From: CAJXTB01 sp047626195
GTDB taxonomy: Bacteria > Myxococcota_A > UBA796 > GCA-2862545
DNA: 38,757 nucleotides
Assembly: GCA_047626195.1 (NCBI GenBank)
Contig: JBLHSN010000013.1
Location: 1-38,757 of the forward strand
Reading direction: 5' to 3'
Both the position numbers and the translations under genes were made by a program. This document shows positions 8,490 to 16,626 of this stretch, in pieces (position 1 is the stretch's first letter; every line of letters begins with the position of its first letter). The notes under the pieces were generated by a model. It was not told where the DNA came from. It did no database searches and was given only the letters and a program-made list of their open reading frames with translations.

Positions 8490-9877
8490 GCGTGTTCCTG
8501 GCCCGTGAGAGCGCCGGTCAAGCCCGAACACACTTGGTTGACGTTGCCAGCTCCTAGCGTGATCACCAAGTCCCCTACCTTGGATTCCCGAGCGAGCTGC
8601 GCGACGGCGTCGTCTAGGTCGAGAACCACCACGGCTCCGCGGTGCCCGCGTCGGGCGATCTCCTGGGCCAACCGCTCGTGGTCAATGTGATCGATAGGTT
8701 GTTCACCCGCAGCGTACACGGGGCACACCAGCACTCGGTCCGCATCGTTGAAGGCGTTGCAGAAGTCGTCCCACAAGTCGCGAATGCGGGAGTAGCGGTG
8801 AGGCTGGAAGACCGCGATGAGGCGCCGGTTGGGGAAACCCTGGCGTGCCGCTTCAAGGGTCGCGCGAATCTCGACGGGGTGATGGGCATAGTCATCGACG
8901 ATTCGCACACCAGCGACGTCTGCGTGAACGGTAAAGCGCCGCTGTACGCCACTGAACTCACTGATCGCCTTGGAGACCACGTCGAATGGAATGTTCAGCT
9001 CGAGTGCGGTCGCAATGGCGCCCACGGCGTTCGACACGTTGTGCGCACCGGGCATGGACAACGCCACAGGACCAAGCTTTTCGGACTGGTGGTAGACATC
9101 GAACCGGCTGATCAAGCCGTCGGTCACCAAGTTCTCCGCACGGTAGTCCGCATGACGCGCGAAACCGTAGGTCACCACGCGTCGGCGAACCTCGGGAATC
9201 AGCTTCTGTACGGTCGGATGGTCTAGACACAACACACTGAATCCGTAGAAAGGTACGCGGTTGGCGAAGTCGAGGAAGCTCTGTTCGAGGACACTCTCGT
9301 CGCCGTAGTGCTCCATATGTTCGGGGTCGATGTTGGTGACCAGAGCGACGGTAGGACTCAGCAACAGGAAGGTACCGTCGGACTCGTCCGCTTCGGCGAC
9401 GAGATACTCGCCGGCTCCAAGACGCGCATTGGCGCCACCCAGAGCGTTGACCCGTCCTCCGATGACCACAGTGGGGTCAAGGTTTCCGGCAGCCATGAGG
9501 TCCGCGAGCATCGACGTCGTTGTGGTCTTCCCGTGCGTACCAGCAACGGCGATGCCGTACTTGAGTCGCATGAGCTCGGCGAGCATCTCAGCACGACGAA
9601 TGACCGGGACGCCACGCTGAAGCGCCTCGGCGACCTCTAGGTTCTCGTTATTCACAGCGGTGCTGCGAACCACCACGTCTGCATCACCCAAGTTGTCCTC
9701 GGAGTGACCGATGTGAACCACAGCACCGAGCTTGCGAAGGCGCAACACACTCTCGCCCGCCTTCAGATCGCTGCCGGTGACGTCAAACCCTTGCGTCAGG
9801 AGGACCTCGGCAATGCCACTCATTCCAATGCCGCCAATGCCGACAAAATGGATGATGTTCACTTTTCCACGAAACAT
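8486..9877 (-). CDS. murC: UDP-N-acetylmuramate--L-alanine ligase MurC
   Basis: 463 residues. A Rossmann domain begins with FVGIGGIGMSGIAEVL. The Mur ligase P-loop GTHGKTTTT is at residues 113-121, with EADESDGTF, a TNIDPEHMEHYG segment and the C-terminal DDYAHHPVEI motif. MurC adds the first peptide residue, L-Ala, to UDP-MurNAc. Its ATG shares one base with the ftsW stop. In most dcw clusters murG lies at this junction; here there is no room for it. Confidence 0.98.
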   Translation of the reverse strand: MFRGKVNIIHFVGIGGIGMSGIAEVLLTQGFDVTGSDLKAGESVLRLRKLGAVVHIGHSEDNLGDADVVVRSTAVNNENLEVAEALQRGVPVIRRAEMLAELMRLKYGIAVAGTHGKTTTTSMLADLMAAGNLDPTVVIGGRVNALGGANARLGAGEYLVAEADESDGTFLLLSPTVALVTNIDPEHMEHYGDESVLEQSFLDFANRVPFYGFSVLCLDHPTVQKLIPEVRRRVVTYGFARHADYRAENLVTDGLISRFDVYHQSEKLGPVALSMPGAHNVSNAVGAIATALELNIPFDVVSKAISEFSGVQRRFTVHADVAGVRIVDDYAHHPVEIRATLEAARQGFPNRRLIAVFQPHRYSRIRDLWDDFCNAFNDADRVLVCPVYAAGEQPIDHIDHERLAQEIARRGHRGAVVVLDLDDAVAQLARESKVGDLVITLGAGNVNQVCSGLTGALTGQEHA

Positions 9878-11022
9878 TAAACAGTCCTCCGTGCGGGAGA
9901 CTCAAGGCCCACCCGCAACAACAGCCCGATACAAAGTACATGCACTACAACCGCCGAAGCGCCGTAGGACACGAAGGGCAACACCAGGCCTTTGGGCGGA
10001 ACCCAACCAACGATGACGCCTAGATTAATGATGGCTTGCACAGCCAGAAGCGTTGTCACGCCACCGGCAAGCAAGTTTCCGTACAGTCCGCCTGCACGCG
10101 AGGCCAACACCGTACCTCGCCACAGCACAATGCCGTAGCAAGCCACCATGATGAGCCAGCCAATCGCGCCCAACTCTTCACCAATGACCGCACCGATAAA
10201 GTCGGTGTGCGGCTCGGGAAGGAAGCCACGCTGGGCGATGCCATTTCCAAGCCCCTGACCGGTCATCCCGCCTTGAGCCAGAGCAATCCAGCCTTGGACG
10301 ACTTGGTAGCCATCTCCACTGGCGTTCTCCAGAGGGTCGGTGAAGCTAGTAAGACGACGGATTCGGTAGGGAGCGAGGACGGCGAGAGACGCGAGTCCTA
10401 CGACTGCAACACTGCCACCAATCATCACCCACAGTGTGCGCATGCCCGCCACAATCAACAAGTAACCAACCAGGCCACACAGGATGACGGTGCTACCGAA
10501 GTCCGGTTGGATGAACGTGAGGAAGATCGGGAAGCCACACAGGCCGAGCAGGGGTAGTACACCACCGACAAGGTCCTTGAGCTTGTGGGCATTCTTCGCC
10601 AAGTAGTGGCTTGCGAACAAGATGACGGCGACCTTTGCAATCTCACTCGGCTGAATGTTCAGCGGCCCAATGTCCAGCCAGCGACGCGCACCGTTGGCAC
10701 CGTGCCCGAGCGGCGTCCATACCAAGGCAAGCAGCGCAACGGACGCCCCCAATACGTAGTGCGCACGTGTTCGATACCAGCGCCACGGCACAACCAATGC
10801 TGTGACGGCAGCTGTAAGGCCAAGTCCAAGCCCCATGACCTGGCGCGTCACGAAGCGGAGCGCGTCTCCGTAGGTCTGATCGGCCATGACCGAGCTTGCG
10901 GACAGAATCATCAGCAGACCCAGGCCACACAAACCAAAAGTCACTCCTAGGAGCCACCAGTCCCAAGAACCGGTGCGACTCGGACGGGCAGCGGCGGTGA
11001 TGTCTGTCGTGATGCTGCTCAT
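9877..11022 (-). CDS. ftsW: Lipid II polymerase FtsW (SEDS family)
   Basis: 381 residues with about ten hydrophobic segments. It has the SEDS hallmarks GHGANGARRWLDIG, the loop EPHTDFIGAVIGEELG and the C-terminal PFVSYGAS. FtsW polymerises lipid II at the septum together with the transpeptidase FtsI, encoded upstream in the same operon. It starts in an ATGA overlap with murD and ends 1 nt into murC. Confidence 0.97.
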   Translation of the reverse strand: MSSITTDITAAARPSRTGSWDWWLLGVTFGLCGLGLLMILSASSVMADQTYGDALRFVTRQVMGLGLGLTAAVTALVVPWRWYRTRAHYVLGASVALLALVWTPLGHGANGARRWLDIGPLNIQPSEIAKVAVILFASHYLAKNAHKLKDLVGGVLPLLGLCGFPIFLTFIQPDFGSTVILCGLVGYLLIVAGMRTLWVMIGGSVAVVGLASLAVLAPYRIRRLTSFTDPLENASGDGYQVVQGWIALAQGGMTGQGLGNGIAQRGFLPEPHTDFIGAVIGEELGAIGWLIMVACYGIVLWRGTVLASRAGGLYGNLLAGGVTTLLAVQAIINLGVIVGWVPPKGLVLPFVSYGASAVVVHVLCIGLLLRVGLESPARRTV

Positions 11023-12347
11023 GGCAAAGCCTCTGTTGAGAATCGGTCGTGGACTAGAGTGCGAAACACGTCCCCGCGATGGGCGAAGTTTCGATAAGCG
11101 TCGAAGCTGGCACAGCCGGGCGACAACAGGATGGCATCGCCTGACGTAGCCAGAGCCATTGCGCGGTCGAGAGCGTCTTCCATGGACCCAACGCGTACGA
11201 CAGCCACGCCCGCCTCAACGAGTTCGTCAGCTATCGCAGGGCCGTCTTGGCCAAACGTGATGACCGCTCGCTGGGCAATGAGGAGTGGTGCGAGTTCAGC
11301 AAACCCTCGCCCCTTTGACTCTCCGCCAAGCAGTACCACAGCCGGACGGTCCAGTCCGACAAGACCCGTACGTGCAGCGTCGATATTTGTGGCCTTGGAG
11401 TCATTGATAACCAGCACGCCACCGGCATCCGCAACGATTTCCATGCGGTGTGCCAGCCCAGTGAGAGAGGGAACAGCCGCCGCCACAGCGTCGAGCGAGG
11501 CTCCCAGCGCGATGGCCAACAAGAGGGCCGTAGCCGCATTGTCCTTGTTGTGTTCGCCAGGCACGGTGAGTCCCGACAAATCGACCTGTCCGCGCACATT
11601 ACCCCACTCCACCGTAGCCATCCCACCCGTCCGCTTGACACCCGGCAGTCCACCAAGATGAGCAAGCACCGTCAATGGATAACGAGATGCGGCGGCTGAG
11701 AGCCGGTCGTCGCTGATCGGCAAAACAGCGACGTTTTCACCGACTTGCGACCGGAAAATGTCCGTCTTCGCCTGGGCGTACCCCACCATGTCGCCATGGC
11801 GTCCGAGGTGGTCTGGCGTCAGATTTAACACCACTGCGACGGAGGGTTGGAAGCCATCGGCTAACTCAAGCTGATAGCTAGAGACCTCAAGAACCCACAC
11901 GTCGTGGTCTGAGTCCACCGCTTCACATGCCGCTCGCCCAAGGTTTCCACCGACAAACGGGTTGAACCCAGCAGCGGCAAGCAGTTGTTGGGTGAACCAG
12001 GTGACCGTGGACTTACCGTTTGTTCCGGTAACAGCGACAATAGGAACCGTCGCAAATCGAGCCGCGAAGGCAAGCTCCCCAACCATCTCCACGCCGGATT
12101 TCCGCGCCTGGACAAGGGCCGGATGAGCGGCTGCAATACCCGGCGACACCAGAATCAGGTCCGCCGCAAGCAGCTCGTTGGTGTCCAACTCTCCGGTGAC
12201 AAGGCGAACTCCGTCCATCGGCGTACACGTAGCGGACTGGTCGAGCCCCACCACCTGCGCGCCCTTGGCCAGCGCAAGTGTTGCTGCGGCGCGCCCGGAA
12301 ACTCCGAGCCCAACCACAACAACCGTCTTGTCACGCAGGTCGTTCAT
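11019..12347 (-). CDS. murD: UDP-N-acetylmuramoylalanine--D-glutamate ligase MurD
   Basis: ATG 12347 gives the ATGA overlap with mraY and the family-typical start MNDLRDKTVVVVGLG (442 residues). Starting at 12401 would overlap mraY by 58 nt. P-loop GTNGKST is at residues 108-114. The LEVSSYQLE, TPDHLGRHG and INDSKATN motifs are present, and the C-terminus has SPGCASFD and FAHRGDVF. MurD adds D-Glu to UDP-MurNAc-L-Ala. Confidence 0.97.
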   Translation of the reverse strand: MNDLRDKTVVVVGLGVSGRAAATLALAKGAQVVGLDQSATCTPMDGVRLVTGELDTNELLAADLILVSPGIAAAHPALVQARKSGVEMVGELAFAARFATVPIVAVTGTNGKSTVTWFTQQLLAAAGFNPFVGGNLGRAACEAVDSDHDVWVLEVSSYQLELADGFQPSVAVVLNLTPDHLGRHGDMVGYAQAKTDIFRSQVGENVAVLPISDDRLSAAASRYPLTVLAHLGGLPGVKRTGGMATVEWGNVRGQVDLSGLTVPGEHNKDNAATALLLAIALGASLDAVAAAVPSLTGLAHRMEIVADAGGVLVINDSKATNIDAARTGLVGLDRPAVVLLGGESKGRGFAELAPLLIAQRAVITFGQDGPAIADELVEAGVAVVRVGSMEDALDRAMALATSGDAILLSPGCASFDAYRNFAHRGDVFRTLVHDRFSTEALP

Positions 12348-13450
12348 CGCAGCTTCAACGTGGACAGCGCAATCATCGCAAGCACGATGCTGACAATCCA
12401 AAAGCGAACGATAATCTTAGGCTCAGACCAGCCAATCTTCTCATAATGATGGTGAATCGGCGCCATCGCGAAAATGCGCTTGCCGCGCATCTTGAAGCTA
12501 CCGACCTGAAGAATGACCGAGAGCGTCTCCAACACGAAGATGCCGCCAACAACGGCGAGAAGAATCTCGTGCTTGGTGCACACAGCAATCATGCCGAGCG
12601 TACCGCCCAGCGATAATGAGCCGACGTCGCCCATAAAAATCTGTGCAGGGTAGGCGTTGTACCAGAGAAACCCGAGCCCAGCACCTACGAGCGCCACACA
12701 GATGATGGTCAGCTCACCGGCGGATTGAACATGGGCAATGCCCAAGTAGGCCGAGAAGTCCACGCGCCCCGCCAAGTAGGCCAGCAGTGCATAGGTTGCC
12801 GCACAGGTCATGACCGGACCAATCGCGAGGCCATCGAGGCCATCGGTCAAGTTCACCCCGTTGGACATCGCCACCAGGATGAATGCTGCGCCAAGGACGT
12901 AGAACACGCCTAGATCTGGGGCTCCGGTCCACAGCTCACCAAAGTCGATGGTGACGTCTTTGACGAAGGGCAGCGTGATGTCCGGCGTGAGCCAGCCAAA
13001 CCACCAGCCAACACCAATGGTGCCAATGCCGATGACGACCTGCCAGAACAACTTCCACCGACCCGCGAGGCCGTCGGAGGACTTGGCCATGACCTTCTTC
13101 CAGTCATCCACAAAGCCAATGAGGCCGTAGCCAACGAGCACGGTCAGCGTCATCCACGTGTAGGGATTGTCCAGACGCGCCCACAGCAGGGACGAGACAA
13201 TGACGCCCGCGAGTAGGCACACACCACCCATGGTTGGCGTACCAACCTTGTTGAGCAAGTGGCTCTCGGGACCATCGCTGCGGATGATCTGGTCCACTTT
13301 TCGCCGATTCATCCAGCGAATGAACCCAGGGAACAGCATGTACGCAAACCCAAGCGCAGTGATGAGCCCCCACGCCGCACGAAAGGACGTGTATCGAAAC
13401 ACGTTCGCGCCAGGAACGCTCTCGGAGAGCGTAAACAACCAATACAGCAT
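12344..13450 (-). CDS. mraY: Phospho-MurNAc-pentapeptide transferase MraY
   Basis: 368 residues and about ten transmembrane helices. It has the MraY motifs GTPTMGG near the N-terminus, GFVDDWKK, NLTDGLDGLA, FMGDVGSLSLGG and the terminal APIHHHYE. It moves phospho-MurNAc-pentapeptide to undecaprenyl phosphate, making lipid I at the inner membrane. It shares one base with murF upstream and overlaps murD downstream (ATGA). Confidence 0.98.
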   Translation of the reverse strand: MLYWLFTLSESVPGANVFRYTSFRAAWGLITALGFAYMLFPGFIRWMNRRKVDQIIRSDGPESHLLNKVGTPTMGGVCLLAGVIVSSLLWARLDNPYTWMTLTVLVGYGLIGFVDDWKKVMAKSSDGLAGRWKLFWQVVIGIGTIGVGWWFGWLTPDITLPFVKDVTIDFGELWTGAPDLGVFYVLGAAFILVAMSNGVNLTDGLDGLAIGPVMTCAATYALLAYLAGRVDFSAYLGIAHVQSAGELTIICVALVGAGLGFLWYNAYPAQIFMGDVGSLSLGGTLGMIAVCTKHEILLAVVGGIFVLETLSVILQVGSFKMRGKRIFAMAPIHHHYEKIGWSEPKIIVRFWIVSIVLAMIALSTLKLR

Positions 13451-14811
13451 CAGGAGACCTCTGAAGAAGATGCGAGTGCTTGCGACAGCGCATGCAGAAT
13501 GCGTTCCACCTTTGCGCCGCGGCTGCCCTTGAACAGGACACGGTCACCAGCACCAAGCCAATCAGCAAGAGGACCAGCGAGCAAAGTGCCGTCCACAGCG
13601 CGCTCAACGCGGCCGGCGTCGACGCCTTGCAGGGCGAGAGACATACGAGGGCCAACGAGCAGAACACGGTCGAGACGTAGCCGAACCGCCAGCTCGGCAA
13701 TCTCGTCGTGGTAGCGGGCTTCGTCCTCGCCCAACTCCAACATATCGCCTAGAACAGCCACTTTTCGGCCAGGAAGCGACGCAAACATACGCAGAGACGC
13801 TTCCATCGAGGTGGGGTTGGCGTTGTATGCGTCGTTGAAGGCGGTCACACCCTTGGGAAGCGACTCGATGGCCATACGCATACCGACGGGCTCGTACGCG
13901 GTCATCGCTTCGCAAGCTTGGCCTGGGTCAACACCAGCCGCCAAGGCCACGGCGAGAGCTCCGGCAGCGTTGTGGGCGATGTGTACGCCGGGTGTTGGCA
14001 GCTCACAGAAGTATGTTTTGCCGTCGATTTCGAAGGCGACCTGGGTCGACAGCGAGACGGGGTCAATCCGGGCTTCCAACATCCGTACGCGTGCGTCTTC
14101 CGCTGCTCCATAGGTAATAACGGAAGCGTGTGATGGGACAATCATGGCACGAATGTATGGGTCGTCGAGGTTGACGCAGCAGATGTCTCCAGGCCGAGCG
14201 TCGCGGAACAACGCTCCCTTCTCCTGGGCCACACCGGCCAACCCACCCAGCTCTTCCAGATGCGAAGCGCCGATATTGACGATGAGGCGGATGTCTGGGC
14301 GGCCAATGCTCGACAACAGCGCAATCTCGCTCGGTCCAGAGGTTCCCATCTCCACCACGCTGGCAGACGCGCCTTCCGGTGCCGCGACAAGGGTCATAGG
14401 CACACCGAAGTGGTTGTTCAGGTTCCCAACGGTCTGGTGAATGTCCCCGAGAGGCGACAGAGCACAGGCCATCAGCGCCCGCGTGGTGGTCTTGCCAGCG
14501 CTTCCAGTCAGCCCGACAACAGGTCCTTTCAACCGGTCACGCGCCGCACGGCCTAGGTCCTGAAACGCCTTGGTGGTGTCTTCAACGCGGACAACGCCAC
14601 AGGCGACATCGACATCGCGGTCCACCACGACCCCCATGGGCTGGACAAGCGAGTCCAAGACATCGTGGCCGTCAAAGCGTTCGCCAACGATGGCCAAGAA
14701 CCAATCCCCCGCGGCCGCTGTACGTGAGTCGGTGTGTATCCGACCCGCACCTGCCGGTTTAACGACGGTTCCGCCGGTGGCCTCGGCAATCTGTTTAGCA
14801 GTGAAGTTCAT
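13450..14811 (-). CDS. murF: UDP-MurNAc-tripeptide--D-alanyl-D-alanine ligase MurF
   Basis: 453 residues. The N-terminal domain includes HTDSRTAAAGDWFLAI, the P-loop GSAGKTTT is at residues 103-110, then NLNNHFGVP, MGTSGPSEI and the AFNDAYNANPTSM motif that marks MurF. The final domain has VLGDMLELG. MurF attaches the D-Ala-D-Ala dipeptide made by Ddl. It overlaps murE (ATGA) upstream and mraY by 1 nt downstream. Confidence 0.97.
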   Translation of the reverse strand: MNFTAKQIAEATGGTVVKPAGAGRIHTDSRTAAAGDWFLAIVGERFDGHDVLDSLVQPMGVVVDRDVDVACGVVRVEDTTKAFQDLGRAARDRLKGPVVGLTGSAGKTTTRALMACALSPLGDIHQTVGNLNNHFGVPMTLVAAPEGASASVVEMGTSGPSEIALLSSIGRPDIRLIVNIGASHLEELGGLAGVAQEKGALFRDARPGDICCVNLDDPYIRAMIVPSHASVITYGAAEDARVRMLEARIDPVSLSTQVAFEIDGKTYFCELPTPGVHIAHNAAGALAVALAAGVDPGQACEAMTAYEPVGMRMAIESLPKGVTAFNDAYNANPTSMEASLRMFASLPGRKVAVLGDMLELGEDEARYHDEIAELAVRLRLDRVLLVGPRMSLALQGVDAGRVERAVDGTLLAGPLADWLGAGDRVLFKGSRGAKVERILHALSQALASSSEVS

Positions 14812-16250
14812 CGCATCTCCAGGGCGCGGCGCAGAGCAACCCGGTCATCAAAATCATGAAATTGGCCGGCAATCTCTTGCGTAGTCTCGTGGCCTTTGCC
14901 AGCGACAAGCACAACATCTCCCGGGGTAGACTGGGCGACGGTCCACGCAATCGCAGCTGCCCGGTCCACATCGGCATGTGCGGGCTTTGCGACACCCACG
15001 AGAATGTCGTCCACGATTTGTAGCGGCGACTCCGAGCGGGGATTGTCCGAGGTGACCACAACCACATCCGCTAGCTCGTCGGCCACCGTTCCCATCTGCG
15101 GGCGTTTGCCGCGGTCCCTATCGCCACCGCAACCGAAGACGACGAACAACCGCCCGGTACACAGATGTCGTGCAGCGTGCAGCGCAGACGCGAGAGCATC
15201 TGGCGAGTGTGCGTAGTCGACCAGTAGCAGAGCCCCATGTGGATTGCTCACCGTCTCGAAGCGACCCGCAACGCCACCCACCTGCGACAGTGCCCAGCCT
15301 GCTCGTTCGATAGGAACATCCAGAGTCAGCAGACACCCAAGGGCAGCCACCATGTTCTGCGCGTTGTGATGACCGACCATCTGTGAGGTCCACGACACTG
15401 GACCCAATGGGGTCTCGACCGACAATGCGGTCCCCTCGCCTGTGGTTTGGGAGTGAGTCAGCCGCACATCGGCAGTTTTTGTCCCATACGTCCAGCAGTC
15501 CCTTGGGAGCTGCATCGCGCTACGCCCGGCATCCCCTTCGAAGGCGAGAGCACGAGGCCAGCCGCCGGGCTCACGTAGCAAGTCCGTGAATAAGCGAGCC
15601 TTGCAGGCCGCGTACTTCTCCATGGTGCCGTGGTAGTCCAAGTGGTCTCGCGACAGATTGGTGAAGACAGCAGTGTGGAAGTCAATACCGTCCACACGGT
15701 GCTGATCGAGCCCAATCGATGACACTTCCATCGAGATGGACAACAGACCGAGGTCGCGAGCGCGTGCCAAGGTGCGCTGCAAAGCCGGTGCTTCTGGGGT
15801 GGTCAGCGATGACGGAACCGGAGTGCCATCGAGCACCACACCGGTGGTCCCAATGCGACCCGACCCAATGGCCAGATGGCGCAACGCTTCGTCGACCAGC
15901 GTTGTTGTGGTGGTCTTGCCATTAGTTCCGGTGACCCCAATCACCTTTACATTCCGACTCGGGTAGCCGTACTGGGCAGCCGCAAGCAGCGCGAAGGCCT
16001 TCCGAGTATCGGGCACGACCACTACTGTGACACCGGGTGGCGCCACTACATCACGCTCCACCACTACCGCAGCCGCAGCCGTCAGTGAGCCTACAAGGTC
16101 GTGTCCATCGACGTTTGCACCGCGTATCGCCACGAACACATCATTCGGACGCACATCACGGCTGTCCCGAGTCACTGTAGACACCGGGCGCTGGTCGGTA
16201 CCGTCGAGACGCACGACGGACACATTGGCAATGAGGGTGTGCAGCATCAT
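14808..16250 (-). CDS. murE: UDP-MurNAc-dipeptide ligase MurE (meso-DAP-adding type)
   Basis: 480 residues from ATG 16250; a second ATG follows at 16247. The open frame continues to a TTG at 16325, but the extra 25 residues are a proline-rich translation of a C-rich tract and do not resemble MurE. Neither ATG has a clear ribosome site. P-loop GTNGKTTT is at residues 108-115, SMEVSSIGLDQHR and NLSRDHLDYHG are present, and DNPRSE is at 402-407. DNPR is the motif of enzymes that add meso-diaminopimelate, so the cell wall is probably DAP-type. It is the only gene of the main run not abutting its upstream neighbour. Confidence 0.95.
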   Translation of the reverse strand: MMLHTLIANVSVVRLDGTDQRPVSTVTRDSRDVRPNDVFVAIRGANVDGHDLVGSLTAAAAVVVERDVVAPPGVTVVVVPDTRKAFALLAAAQYGYPSRNVKVIGVTGTNGKTTTTTLVDEALRHLAIGSGRIGTTGVVLDGTPVPSSLTTPEAPALQRTLARARDLGLLSISMEVSSIGLDQHRVDGIDFHTAVFTNLSRDHLDYHGTMEKYAACKARLFTDLLREPGGWPRALAFEGDAGRSAMQLPRDCWTYGTKTADVRLTHSQTTGEGTALSVETPLGPVSWTSQMVGHHNAQNMVAALGCLLTLDVPIERAGWALSQVGGVAGRFETVSNPHGALLLVDYAHSPDALASALHAARHLCTGRLFVVFGCGGDRDRGKRPQMGTVADELADVVVVTSDNPRSESPLQIVDDILVGVAKPAHADVDRAAAIAWTVAQSTPGDVVLVAGKGHETTQEIAGQFHDFDDRVALRRALEMR

Positions 16251-16263
16251 GGCCGGGATGGCC

Positions 16264-16290
16264 GGGGGCAGGAAGGGAGGGGGAGGAGGG
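16264..16290 (+). other. Putative G-quadruplex motif just upstream of murE
   Basis: The plus strand has four G-runs (5, 3, 5 and 3 G) separated by loops of 6, 1 and 4 nt, which satisfies the canonical G3+N1-7 rule. It lies 14 bp before the murE ATG. G-rich sequence is on the template strand for murE, so the mRNA is C-rich here. Confidence 0.6.
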
Positions 16291-16575
16291 AGCCCGTCAT
16301 AGCAACCGAGGGCCCTGCTGCGCAAGCGCTGACCGCGTCTGTTTCCTAGGCTGCGGACGCCGCCCCGCGCACCAGCGACTCATGGATGCACATTCGGGAG
16401 TCGAATGTACGGGCAATCGGCAGTGAACAACGCAGACGAGACCGTGCGAACGCGGGTCTGGGACTGACTGGGGGATGTTGAACACTGTTCCGAAACCACC
16501 ACAGAGAACTGGGCACGGGACAGGCGGGCTCGCAGGAGCCTAGGAAGACGCAGGTGGACCCTCGAGAGGGCCCGA

Positions 16576-16594
16576 CACCGATGAGACATCGGTG
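16576..16594. other. Perfect 8-bp hairpin downstream of ftsI
   Basis: caccgatg-aga-catcggtg forms a perfect 8-bp stem with a 3-nt loop, 33 bp past the ftsI stop. In the direction of ftsI transcription a U-run lies before the stem, not after it. It is therefore not a standard intrinsic terminator; it may be an mRNA-stability or processing element. Confidence 0.5.
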
Positions 16595-16626
16595 AGAGGG
16601 TAAAAATTGGTGTGAGAGTGACGCCG

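Larger units (their letters stand above)
16251..16626. other. 376-bp gap inside the dcw run between ftsI and murE
   Basis: This is the only sizeable non-coding stretch in the run from mraZ to ddl. It holds a purine-rich, quadruplex-forming tract next to murE, a perfect 8-bp hairpin near ftsI and the small hairpin ccctc-ga-gaggg just beyond it. A 94-codon open frame starts in an ATGA overlap with the ftsI stop, but its Ser/Pro/Arg/Cys-rich product looks like translated non-coding DNA. An internal promoter or attenuator for murE is possible; none was identified. Confidence 0.5.

Noticed and set aside
8490..8531. Longer MurB start at 8531
   Set aside because: It would overlap murC by 46 nt. ATG 8489 gives the ATGA overlap seen throughout this operon.
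16251..16325. N-terminal extension of MurE to TTG 16325
   Set aside because: It adds a Pro-rich segment translated from a C-rich tract. The family starts near the ATG pair at 16250/16247.
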